Source of the DNA: Hymenobacter sp. BRD67
GTDB taxonomy: Bacteria > Bacteroidota > Bacteroidia > Cytophagales > Hymenobacteraceae
Length of the DNA stretch: 64,000 nucleotides
Assembly: GCF_013256425.1 (NCBI RefSeq)
Contig: NZ_CP053904.1
Coordinates: 1,054,001 to 1,118,000 of the forward strand
Direction: 5' to 3'
Under the pieces are notes generated by a model that did no database searches, had not been told where the DNA came from, and was given only the letters and a program-made list of their open reading frames with translations. The translations under genes were made by a program, and so were the position numbers. How positions within the stretch are numbered: the first letter of the stretch is position 1; every line of letters starts with the position of its first letter. Below, piece by piece: positions 54,500 to 62,743 of this stretch.

Positions 54500-54507
54500 T
54501 ACCTTTG
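54500..54507 (+). promoter_or_regulatory. Bacteroidota -7 box (TACCTTTG)
   Basis: A perfect match to TAnnTTTG, 44 bases upstream of the ispG ATG. Confidence 0.55.
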
Positions 54508-54551
54508 CATACGGCCCCGGTGAGTAGTCGCCGGCCCTAGCCTTTTGCGTT

Positions 54552-56537
54552 ATGAATAAGATATATTGCCCTAGCCTGACTGAGTACAAGCGCCGCGTGG
54601 CGCGGGTAGTAAATATTGGCGGCGTACCGCTGGGCGGCGACTATCCCATTCGGGTGCAGAGCATGACCACGGTCGATACCATGGACACGCTCGGCTCGGT
54701 GGCCCAAACGCTGCGCATGGTAGACGCCGGCTGCGAGTACGTTCGCATCACCGCGCCCAGCGTGAAGGAGGCACAAAACCTGCTCGAAATCAAGAAGGAG
54801 CTGCGGGCTCGGGGCTGCAACGTGCCCTTGATTGCCGACATCCACTTTACGCCCAACGCCGCCGAGCTGGCCGCCCGCATCGTGGAGAAAGTGCGCGTGA
54901 ACCCCGGCAACTACGCCGATAAAAAGAAATTTGAGGAAATAGAGTATTCCGATTCCAGCTACGCCGCCGAGGTTGAGCGCATCCGGGAGCGGTTTCGGCC
55001 GCTGGTGAAGATTTGCAAGCAGTACGGCACGGCCATGCGCATTGGCACCAACCACGGCTCGCTCTCCGACCGCATTCTGAGTCGCTACGGCGATACGCCG
55101 CTGGGCATGGTGGAGTCGGCCCTGGAGTTTTTGCGGCTCTGCGAAGAGGAAAACTACTACGACGTGGTGCTCAGCATGAAGGCCAGCAACACCCAGGTAA
55201 TGGTGCAGGCCTACCGCCTGCTGGTGCAAAAGCTCGACGAAGAAGGCTTGCAGCCCTACCCGCTGCACCTGGGCGTAACCGAAGCCGGCGAAGCCGAGGA
55301 TGGCCGCATTAAGTCGGCCGTGGGTATCGGCACACTGCTCGAAGACGGCCTGGGCGATACTGTGCGCGTCAGCCTGACCGAAGCCCCCGAGGCCGAAGCG
55401 CCCGTAGCGCGTATGCTCATTAATCGCTACGTAGACCGCGCCGCCCAGGCCCGGCCCATCAGGCCGCTGGCGGGCGAGGAGCCCCTCAACCCGTTTCAAT
55501 ACCAGCGCCGCGCTACGCACGAGGTACTGAACTTTGGTGGCCTCAACGTGCCGCGCGTTATTGTCGATTTGTCGCGCCTGGCGCATCAGCTCGACTATGC
55601 CGACCTGCGCGCCGCCGGCCACCTGTACTCACCCTTTCTCGACAAGTTTCAGATGTCGGACCAGGGGGCCGACTACATCTATACCGGCGAGCGGCCAGTG
55701 CCCTTCATGCTGCCCAATGGCTTGAAGGAAATTGTAACGTACACTGCCTGGCTCGACGCCGGCCAGCGCCCCCATCACTACCCGGTGATGACCGTCGACA
55801 GATATCTCAACGAGCAGCCGCGTCATCCGCAGCTCAACTTCCTGCTACTCAGCCTCGACACGCTCGATGCCTCTTTGCTGCGCCACCTGCACGCTGACGC
55901 AACGCTGGTACTGGTGCTGGATACTACGAATGCTCATGCCCTGCCCGAGCTACGCCGCGCTTTCTTCGAGCTGCTTACTAGTCAGGTTACCTGCCCGGTA
56001 GTAGTATTCCGCAGCTACCCCGCCCAGGCAGTAGCGCAAACCCAGCTCGATGCCGCTACCGATATCGGAGGCTTGCTAATCGATGGCCTTGGCGACGGGA
56101 TAGTTCTGCGCACGGAGTTGCTGCCCGCGCAAAGCAAGGAAATGTACCTCGATACAATTTCGGGCCTCAACCAATTGAGCTTCGGAGTTTTGCAGGCGGC
56201 CCGCACCCGCATGAGCAAAACCGAGTACATCAGCTGTCCCAGCTGCGGCCGCACGCTCTTCGACTTGCAGGAAACTACGGCCATGATTCGCAAGCGCACC
56301 GACCACCTCAAGGGCATCAAAATCGGCATTATGGGCTGCATCGTGAACGGCCCCGGCGAAATGGCCGACGCCGACTACGGCTACGTGGGCGTCGGCAAAG
56401 GTAAAATCGCCCTCTACCGCGGCCAGGAAGTTATCAAAAAAGCCGTACCCGAAGAACGCGCCGTGGATGAGCTGATTGAGCTAATGCGCGAGGATGGAAA
56501 ATGGATTGAGAAGGAAGTAATACCTGCCGAAGTTTAG
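54552..56537 (+). CDS. ispG: IspG, (E)-4-hydroxy-3-methylbut-2-enyl-diphosphate synthase
   Basis: A 661-residue 4Fe-4S enzyme of the MEP isoprenoid pathway. The N-terminal TIM barrel starts IGGVPLGGDYPIRVQSMTTV. The length is that of the three-domain form with an insert domain, found in Bacteroidota, chlamydiae and plants; E. coli IspG is about 370 residues. Cluster Cys residues lie in SCPSCGRTLFDL and MGCIVNGPGEMAD. ATG at 54552 follows a clear promoter box. It supplies IPP and DMAPP. Confidence 0.95.
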   Translation: MNKIYCPSLTEYKRRVARVVNIGGVPLGGDYPIRVQSMTTVDTMDTLGSVAQTLRMVDAGCEYVRITAPSVKEAQNLLEIKKELRARGCNVPLIADIHFTPNAAELAARIVEKVRVNPGNYADKKKFEEIEYSDSSYAAEVERIRERFRPLVKICKQYGTAMRIGTNHGSLSDRILSRYGDTPLGMVESALEFLRLCEEENYYDVVLSMKASNTQVMVQAYRLLVQKLDEEGLQPYPLHLGVTEAGEAEDGRIKSAVGIGTLLEDGLGDTVRVSLTEAPEAEAPVARMLINRYVDRAAQARPIRPLAGEEPLNPFQYQRRATHEVLNFGGLNVPRVIVDLSRLAHQLDYADLRAAGHLYSPFLDKFQMSDQGADYIYTGERPVPFMLPNGLKEIVTYTAWLDAGQRPHHYPVMTVDRYLNEQPRHPQLNFLLLSLDTLDASLLRHLHADATLVLVLDTTNAHALPELRRAFFELLTSQVTCPVVVFRSYPAQAVAQTQLDAATDIGGLLIDGLGDGIVLRTELLPAQSKEMYLDTISGLNQLSFGVLQAARTRMSKTEYISCPSCGRTLFDLQETTAMIRKRTDHLKGIKIGIMGCIVNGPGEMADADYGYVGVGKGKIALYRGQEVIKKAVPEERAVDELIELMREDGKWIEKEVIPAEV

Positions 56538-56546
56538 GTATTAAAT

Positions 56547-56825
56547 ATGCTTGATTTTAATTTTATCCCCGACGAAAAACCTATGCAAGCCCCAGGCTTA
56601 AATTATGCCGGTGGAATTTAATACGAGGAGTTTGAGAAAGCTCGGGACCTAAAAATTATTGAAAAACACCTTGACTATTACGGCCATTTTCGTTGGAATA
56701 GTCAGAACGTCCGTCAAAAGTTGGACGTGCTAACACCTGCTATCACAGCAGCCATTCCTAACCTAGCCAGCATTATAAAGGAAGCTTTTGCAGCTAATTG
56801 TGGATTGGTAGCTTTGGGCGATTGA
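56547..56825 (+). pseudogene. small AT-rich gene with in-frame stop
   Basis: From the ATG at 56547 the frame reads MLDFNFIPDEKPMQAPG and then meets TAA at codon 25 (56619-56621). The same frame stays open for 67 more codons, reading YEEFEKARDLKIIEKHLDYY and ending GLVALGD at 56823-56825. The 93-codon total, the plausible protein on both sides and the AT-rich composition suggest a decayed small gene. I could not name the family. It begins ten bases after the ispG stop. Confidence 0.5.
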
Positions 56826-56829
56826 TGTC

Positions 56830-57357
56830 TTACCGTCCCAAAAAAAACTCCCGAAACCGAGCCAGCTCTTCCAACTCCCGCTGCACGTAGGCGTTGAAAA
56901 ACGGCTCGCCAACCTGCCGCTGCAACACGGAAATGCCGACGTCAATCAGCCGCAAGCCTTGTTGCGTGAGCAGGATATTGTCGAAGCGCTCGCCGGGCAG
57001 ATTGCTGGGGCGCTGCAAATCGTGGTGTACGAAGCCGGCAGTGTGCAGGGCTAGCAGCTCGTCAGTGAAAACGTCGAACCAGATTTCGCGCATTTCTACC
57101 TCATAGGCCCGGAAATCGAGCGGGTAGATGCGCTCCATTACCAGCATGTCGGCGGCCAGGGCCTGATTGGTTTCCAGGCGATGAAAGCGGACTACTAATC
57201 CATTCACGGCATTGGCGAAGCGCATTTTCTCCGCTTCTGAGCCAATATCGGAGCGTGTATCGTCGCTGAAAAGCTTACCAACTTCCGTTTCGGAAAGGGC
57301 GATGGCCGCATTATTGGCGCCGCGCGAAAGCTGGCGGGGATAGCGTTTTGATTCCAT
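56830..57357 (-). CDS. small kinase-like-fold hypothetical protein
   Basis: A 175-residue protein whose C-terminal half looks like a protein-kinase-like catalytic core: GFVHHDLQRP (His111, Asp113), then FDNILLT (Asp126, Asn127) and LRLIDVGIS (Asp139, Gly141). These resemble the HRD, N and DFG elements. The N-lobe is short, with Ala and Ser strands. No nucleotide loop is obvious. I could not name a family, so a kinase activity is a hypothesis. It ends 12 bases before its neighbour. Confidence 0.6.
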   Translation of the reverse strand: MESKRYPRQLSRGANNAAIALSETEVGKLFSDDTRSDIGSEAEKMRFANAVNGLVVRFHRLETNQALAADMLVMERIYPLDFRAYEVEMREIWFDVFTDELLALHTAGFVHHDLQRPSNLPGERFDNILLTQQGLRLIDVGISVLQRQVGEPFFNAYVQRELEELARFREFFLGR

Positions 57358-57369
57358 ATAGTTGAAGGG

Positions 57370-57825
57370 CTAGCGGCACTTCTCCTTGCGGCGCGTATCG
57401 ATAATATGCGCGATTTTCCAGCCGTCCGCCAGCTTCACTAGTTGAAAGGAATCGTAGCCGCAGTGACTGAACTTGCTGCCCAGGTAAAACTCATAGGGTG
57501 CCCACACGCTGGCCAGGTTGGCGTCAATAAGTACGCGCTCGAACTGCACGCGCTCGTCCCAGCTTTCGGCGTGGGGCGTGCCGACGGCCTTTAAGAAGGC
57601 ATTTACGTTTTCGAGCTGCACAGTGGGCTGGCCAGCGTGCTCGCCCAGGGTGTGAAACACGGCGGCCGGGGCGAGGGTACTTCGTACCAGAGTGCTATCG
57701 CCGCGCCGCATCCCGTTGAAAAACGTTGTGATGGCTTGCTGCACCGCCGACGCTTCGGGCGGCGTGGTTTGGGCCTGGGCGGCGAACGCGGCGCTGAGCA
57801 GCAGAAGCGTGACGCTATTTTTCAT
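57370..57825 (-). CDS. secreted NTF2-like protein
   Basis: A 151-residue protein with a signal peptide (SVTLLLLSAAFAAQA). The mature part has the NTF2/SnoaL-like pattern: helix AVQQAITTFFNGMRRGD, then strands with ERVLIDANLASVWAPYEFYL and SFQLVKLADGWKIAHIIDTR. Related proteins are annotated as nuclear transport factor 2 family proteins. Ligand or enzyme function is unknown. ATG at 57825 gives a normal signal peptide. Confidence 0.75.
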   Translation of the reverse strand: MKNSVTLLLLSAAFAAQAQTTPPEASAVQQAITTFFNGMRRGDSTLVRSTLAPAAVFHTLGEHAGQPTVQLENVNAFLKAVGTPHAESWDERVQFERVLIDANLASVWAPYEFYLGSKFSHCGYDSFQLVKLADGWKIAHIIDTRRKEKCR

Positions 57826-57871
57826 CTGACTAAGATACACGTTCGGCGTAGGCAAAGCTGGGGTAGGGAAA

Positions 57872-59221
57872 TCAGTCCTGGCCTGGCTCCTGTTCATGGG
57901 GCTTCAGGATGCGCGGCAGCTCGGCCACCGGCTCGGGGCGCAGCTCCTCGGGCACCGCGTGGCCCTGCAGCGCCAGCTGATGGCGGGCTTCGTCAAACTC
58001 GCCTTCGCTTTTGGCGATGATGAGCGTAGCCACGCCATTGCCGATAACATTGGTAATAGCGCGGGCCTCACTCATAAAGCGGTCGACGCCCAGCAGCAGC
58101 GCCACGCTCTCTACCGGAATGGTTTTGGTAGCCGCCAGCGTGGAAGCCAGCACGATAAAGCCCGAGCCCGTGACCCCCGCCGCACCCTTGCTCGTGACCA
58201 CCAGCACGGCAATGAGCGATAGCTGCTGCGTAAGCGAGAGCGGAATGTTAAAGGCCTGTGCCAGAAAGATAACCGCAATGGAAAGATAAATGGAGGTGCC
58301 ATCCAGATTGAAGGAGTAGCCGGTAGGAATAACCAGCCCCGCCACCGAGCGCGAGCAGCCGTAGCGCTCCATTTTGTCAATCATGCGCGGCAGCGCCGAC
58401 TCGGACGATGAGGTGCCCAGCACCAGCAGAATCTCTTCCTTGATAAAGCCCAGGTACGGCCCCAGCCGCAGCTGGTAAGCGCGTAAAATCAGGTTTAGTA
58501 CCCCAAAAATGAACAGGAACATGGTGAGGTACACTACCAGCATGAGCTTGCCCAGCGGTAGCAGGGTGGCTAGCCCGTACTTGCCGATGGTGAAAGCCAT
58601 GCCGCCAAACGCCCCCAGCGGAGCCAGTTTCATCACAATGCCCAGCACCCCAAACATGGCGTGCGAGAGCCGGTCGAACGTTTTGACCAGGGGCTGAGCC
58701 GACTCGCCCAGGCGGTTGAGGGCCAGGCCGAATAATACTGCAAATAATAGCACTTGCAATATATCGCCTTTGGCGAATGCTTCGACTACGTTGGTGGGCA
58801 CAATGTGAGTGATAAACTCGACCCAGTTCAGCTCACCGGCCTGGGTAGTAAACTTGGCGGCTTCGGTCGCTTGCTTGCTGTCGTGGAGAGCAGCCTGCGC
58901 GGTAGCCTGCACGCCCGTGCCCGGCTGGGTGATATTGGCGGCCGCAATGCCAATTGCCAGCGCCAGAGTGGTTACTAGCTCAAAGTAAAGCAGGGCTTTG
59001 CCGCCCACGCGGCCAACTTTCTTCAGGCTGCCCATGCCGGCAATGCCCAGCACTACCGTGAGAAAAATAATGGGCGCAATCAACATCTTAATGAGGTTGA
59101 TAAACGTGTCGGCCACTGGCTTAAGCGCTGCGCCGAAGTGCGGAAACAAGCCCCCGACTACTACTCCCAGCACAATGGCCGTGAGCACCTGCACGGTGAG
59201 GTTGGAATAATAGCGTTTCAT
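57872..59221 (-). CDS. dicarboxylate/amino acid:cation symporter, DctA/GltP family
   Basis: A 449-residue transporter of the glutamate/dicarboxylate symporter family in the inner membrane. Family features are IKMLIAPIIFLTVVLGIAGM, the Ser-rich hairpin motif GTSSSESALPRMIDKMERYG, and the ligand region TGYSFNLDGT. About eight helices and two re-entrant loops are expected. The C-terminal 40 residues are charged. The substrate is a C4-dicarboxylate or acidic amino acid; which one cannot be decided. Confidence 0.88.
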   Translation of the reverse strand: MKRYYSNLTVQVLTAIVLGVVVGGLFPHFGAALKPVADTFINLIKMLIAPIIFLTVVLGIAGMGSLKKVGRVGGKALLYFELVTTLALAIGIAAANITQPGTGVQATAQAALHDSKQATEAAKFTTQAGELNWVEFITHIVPTNVVEAFAKGDILQVLLFAVLFGLALNRLGESAQPLVKTFDRLSHAMFGVLGIVMKLAPLGAFGGMAFTIGKYGLATLLPLGKLMLVVYLTMFLFIFGVLNLILRAYQLRLGPYLGFIKEEILLVLGTSSSESALPRMIDKMERYGCSRSVAGLVIPTGYSFNLDGTSIYLSIAVIFLAQAFNIPLSLTQQLSLIAVLVVTSKGAAGVTGSGFIVLASTLAATKTIPVESVALLLGVDRFMSEARAITNVIGNGVATLIIAKSEGEFDEARHQLALQGHAVPEELRPEPVAELPRILKPHEQEPGQD

Positions 59222-59370
59222 AGTAGTGGAAAAGGAGCGGGGCTGCCAGCAGGGCGCAAAGCTAGCTGGCCGGGCAGAGTGGGGCGCGTAGGCCGGAAGA
59301 AAAGCGCTTGGTCAACAATCTTTCCGCCGCGGCCGGTGTTACTTTGCCATACTCAACCTTGCCCTCTTTT

Positions 59371-59547
59371 ATGAACGGTAAAAACCTTTTTAACCTCGGC
59401 CCGGCACTCGGCTACTTCTTTCGCAAGAACGACCCGAGCCGCAAGTCCAACTTCAACCTGCGCACCATGCACTTTATCAATAAGCTGAGCATGGCGATGT
59501 TTCTGGTGGGCTTGTGTGTGCTGCTTTACCGCTGGTTTATCCGCTAG
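59371..59547 (+). CDS. DUF6728 small membrane protein
   Basis: A 58-residue protein from the ATG at 59371 (MNGKNLFNLGPALGYFF) with a central FRKNDPSRKSNFNLRTMHFI and one C-terminal helix (MAMFLVGLCVLLYRWF). It matches a small conserved Bacteroidota family (DUF6728). The function is unknown. A longer frame upstream is not homologous. Confidence 0.75.
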   Translation: MNGKNLFNLGPALGYFFRKNDPSRKSNFNLRTMHFINKLSMAMFLVGLCVLLYRWFIR

Positions 59548-59559
59548 AACCCCGCGGCG

Positions 59560-59919
59560 ATGAATATCGAAGAGTACCGCGACTTCTGCCTTGGCCTGCC
59601 CGGTACCACGGAGGAAACCCCCTTTGGTCCTGATACACTGGTGTTTAAGGTTGGCGGTAAGATATTTGCCCTCACCGATTTGCAGACTTTTGCCAGTTTC
59701 AACGTGAAGTGCGACCCCGAGCACGCCAGCGAGCTGCGTGAGCGCTTCGACTACGTGCTGCCCGGCTTTCACATGAATAAGAAACACTGGAACACGGTGC
59801 TCATTGGAACCGGGGCCAGCGATGCCCAGCTGCGCGAGTGGCTGACCGATTCGTACCAGCTCATTGTGGCGGCGCTTCCCAAAGCATTGCGCGCCGAGCT
59901 GCGCCAGGAAATAAAGTAA
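59560..59919 (+). CDS. MmcQ/YjbR-family protein
   Basis: A 119-residue MmcQ/YjbR (DUF419) protein with the family blocks FCLGLPGTTEETPFG, FKVGGKIFAL, FNVKCDPEHASELRE and PGFHMNKKHWNTV. The fold binds DNA in some relatives, but no function is established. It begins 12 bases after the DUF6728 gene and ends before a bidirectional terminator. Confidence 0.85.
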   Translation: MNIEEYRDFCLGLPGTTEETPFGPDTLVFKVGGKIFALTDLQTFASFNVKCDPEHASELRERFDYVLPGFHMNKKHWNTVLIGTGASDAQLREWLTDSYQLIVAALPKALRAELRQEIK

Positions 59920-59951
59920 ATTATAGAGTATATGTCCGTTTCCGGGCGTAA

Positions 59952-59997
59952 AAAAACCGTCAGGCTGCGCTTATTTACAGGCTGCCTGACGGTTTTT
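59952..59997. terminator. bidirectional terminator
   Basis: A perfect 13-bp stem pairs AAAAACCGTCAGG with CCTGACGGTTTTT (59952-59964 with 59985-59997), between the YjbR gene and the convergent M14 peptidase. Confidence 0.88.
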
Positions 59998-60007
59998 CTA
60001 GCTACTA

Positions 60008-62647
60008 CTACTGGCCGACCAGGAAGACGGCGTTGCCAAACAGCAGCTTGCCGCTCTGCCAGAAAGCCCGGAATAAGGGGTTGTCGCCGAGGTAGATAAC
60101 CTGGCCGCGCCCCAGGTCCTGCTCGCCCAGCACGAAGGTATCGACCAGCTCCTTACGGGCTTTGCTGCCCGAGAAGCCGGCATAATAGCCGTTCTTTTTA
60201 ATGACGCCCACATTCCAGCCGCCTTTGCCCAAAAACCGGTAGCTGAGCGGCGTGCGGATAAGCGCCGGGTAGGTATCGCCGTAGCCAAAAGCCAGTGGGT
60301 GCGTATTGTCGAGCTGCACGCGGTAGATGGTGCCCAGCGCCTGTTCCTGCGTGCCTTCGCGCTCGGCGCTGCCGTAGCGGCGCAGGGGTAGGTAGGGGTT
60401 GATGACCTCCGCTTTTTTGAGGGCGACTGAATCGGCTGCTTTACCCTTGAGCAGGAAATCCTTCTTATTGGCCAGAAATTTCATGGCGCCTTCGAGGGCG
60501 ATGAGCTTGCCGCCGCCCCGCACCCAGGCCTTGAGGCTTTCGAGGGCCGGGGCGGGGTAAATATCCTGGTAATTGCCATCGGGCAGAATGAGCACGTCGA
60601 TTTTCGACATATTCACTCGGCTCAGGTAATCGGTGCCCAGCACCGTAATCGGGTAGCCAATCTGCTGCTCAAAGAAATGCCACACTTCGCCAAAGGCCGT
60701 GGCATCGATGCCGGGGCCGGCCACTACGGCCACGGTGGGCTGCTTCACGAAGTGCACCGTGCCCGAGCCCAGGTCGTGGCCGGTGGTCGAAAAGCCCGAT
60801 TTTACGGCTTGTACCACCGTGCCCGCCGAATCGGCCTGCGCCCGCACCAGCTGGTCGAGCTTGGCTCCCAGCGCCTCGTTGCCGGTGCGCGTGATGATGA
60901 GCGTGCCGGGCGCATATTTCTGGCCTTCGGCCTCAAAAGCCTGCTCGGCAAAGCGTATTTTCACTTTCTGCTGGAGCAGCTTACTGAGGAAGCGCACATC
61001 CTGGAGGTTATTCCAGCGGGCCAGGTAGGCGTAGGGCTTGTCGGTAGGCGCAGCGGCGCTGCCTTTTACCGTAGCCGGGCTTGGGGTGGGGCCGCTGGCG
61101 TCGAGGCGCTGGGTGAGGGCGTAGGCTTTTACCCCAAACGAGTAGGGGAGCGCCCAGGAGGTAATATCGTAGGTAAGCGAGTCTTCGAGCTGCGGGCGGG
61201 GCTCAAACAGCACTTTCACGAGTGTTGACTTAGGCTGATACATGCTCACGAGCACGTCGTGCGGCTGCACTTCTACCGGCTCGGTTTTGCCGCTAGCATA
61301 GCTGTAGCCGTTGGTTTTGAGGCTCCTGGGCGCAAAGCCGTAGCTGATTTGCTGGCGGTCGAGGTACTGCGTGAGCATCCGCAGCTGGCCGGGGTCGTTG
61401 CCCGAGGCCAGCACGTAGGTTTTGTAGGTGCCGCCGGGCTTGGTTTTGGCGTTGGTGAAGTAGGCCTGGAACTCACGCAGCAAATCGTCGTGGCGCTCGG
61501 CGGTGGCCTGGACAGTGGCGCGGCTGGCGGCATGGTGGTGGGCAATGCGCTGGGCCAGCGTGAGGGTATCGCCCTCGGTGCGGGCATAGGCCACGCCGGC
61601 CGGGCTGCCGCCTCCCTGCTCATAGGTCATGCCAATGGCGCCGTTGAAGCTGGGCCAGGTATCGCCGTAGGTGGGCGCGTAGAGGTCGTACACCTCGCGG
61701 GTGAAGTAGAGCCAGTTATTTTTATCGAACGTGGCCCGGTTGTAGTCGCCAATCACGTTCTGGAACTGCCGCTGCCAGGGCGTTATATCGGCATGATAAG
61801 GCTTAGCGGCCGGCGAAAAGTAATACGAGTTGTTGGGCCCCATCTCGTGAAAGTCGGCATGGACCTGGGGCAGCCACTTGTTATAAAGTACAATACGCTG
61901 GCGGCTTTCCTGCTGGGTTTGCCAGGCCCAGTCGCGGTTCAGGTCGAAGTAGTAGTGGTTGTAGCGCCCGCCGGGCCAGGGCTCGTGGTGCTCCCACGAG
62001 TCGGGGCCGGCATTAGGGGTTTGGTTGCGGACGCGGTTGTACCAGTTCACGTAGCGGTCGTGGCCGTCGGGGTTCACACAGGGGTCGATGATGACCACCG
62101 TATTCTTGAGCCAGTCCTGCATTTGCTGGTCCTGCGGGTTGGCCAGGTCGTAAAGCACCTGCATCACCGCCTCCGAGCTTACGGCCTCGTTGCCGTGCAC
62201 ATTGTAGCTGAGCCAGGCCACGGCCGGCAGCTGGCGGCTGGCCGTGCCGCTTTCGAGGCTGGCCAGCCGGCGGTCGTTTTGCTGAATGTCGGCTAGTCGG
62301 CCAAAGTTTTCGGGGTTGCCGATTTCAATGACTTCCAGAGTGCGCTTCTCGTAGGTTTTGCCGTAGGGCGTGACGCGCATCCGGCCCGGTGAGTGTGCCA
62401 CGACGTGCGCCGCGTAGCGCAGCACCTCGGCCTGCGGAGTGAACTGACTGCCCAGCTCATAGCCCAGAAACTGCGTGGGGGTTAATAAAGGCCCGGCCGC
62501 GTCGGCGGCGCTGCTGGTGATGCTTGGCGCGGTAGTGGTAGATTGGGCCGTGCCGGCCAGCGGCAGGGCTAGCCCCAGCAGCAGCCAGAGGCCCAGCGGG
62601 CCGAGGGTGCGCGTGGCGACGGCCCCGCGAAAAGGTAGAGAAATCAT
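60008..62647 (-). CDS. secreted M14-family zinc carboxypeptidase
   Basis: An 879-residue protein with a signal peptide (GPLGLWLLLGLALPLAGTAQ). The N-terminal M14 domain has the zinc motif NVHGNEAVSSEA, NPDGHDRYVNW and the later HADFHEMG with the third ligand. This is an M14 carboxypeptidase of the Bacteroidota secreted type. A long C-terminal region contains a Rossmann-like segment (ISKIDVLILPDG-type strand near IDVLILPDGNYQD and GGKLIALEGAM). ATG at 62647 is used. A plus-strand frame across the same region is a shadow. Confidence 0.87.
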   Translation of the reverse strand: MISLPFRGAVATRTLGPLGLWLLLGLALPLAGTAQSTTTAPSITSSAADAAGPLLTPTQFLGYELGSQFTPQAEVLRYAAHVVAHSPGRMRVTPYGKTYEKRTLEVIEIGNPENFGRLADIQQNDRRLASLESGTASRQLPAVAWLSYNVHGNEAVSSEAVMQVLYDLANPQDQQMQDWLKNTVVIIDPCVNPDGHDRYVNWYNRVRNQTPNAGPDSWEHHEPWPGGRYNHYYFDLNRDWAWQTQQESRQRIVLYNKWLPQVHADFHEMGPNNSYYFSPAAKPYHADITPWQRQFQNVIGDYNRATFDKNNWLYFTREVYDLYAPTYGDTWPSFNGAIGMTYEQGGGSPAGVAYARTEGDTLTLAQRIAHHHAASRATVQATAERHDDLLREFQAYFTNAKTKPGGTYKTYVLASGNDPGQLRMLTQYLDRQQISYGFAPRSLKTNGYSYASGKTEPVEVQPHDVLVSMYQPKSTLVKVLFEPRPQLEDSLTYDITSWALPYSFGVKAYALTQRLDASGPTPSPATVKGSAAAPTDKPYAYLARWNNLQDVRFLSKLLQQKVKIRFAEQAFEAEGQKYAPGTLIITRTGNEALGAKLDQLVRAQADSAGTVVQAVKSGFSTTGHDLGSGTVHFVKQPTVAVVAGPGIDATAFGEVWHFFEQQIGYPITVLGTDYLSRVNMSKIDVLILPDGNYQDIYPAPALESLKAWVRGGGKLIALEGAMKFLANKKDFLLKGKAADSVALKKAEVINPYLPLRRYGSAEREGTQEQALGTIYRVQLDNTHPLAFGYGDTYPALIRTPLSYRFLGKGGWNVGVIKKNGYYAGFSGSKARKELVDTFVLGEQDLGRGQVIYLGDNPLFRAFWQSGKLLFGNAVFLVGQ

Positions 62648-62743
62648 CAACTGAAGTAGCGTAGGAAAGAAGAAAGATGGAGATGGGAGGCACAAAGATG
62701 CAATCGTGGCACTTACCCCCTGCTCCTGTTTTTAGTGAAGGGG

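Noticed and set aside
61259..62296. 345-codon plus-strand frame opposite the M14 peptidase
   Set aside because: It lies entirely antisense to a clear peptidase and has the composition typical of shadow frames.
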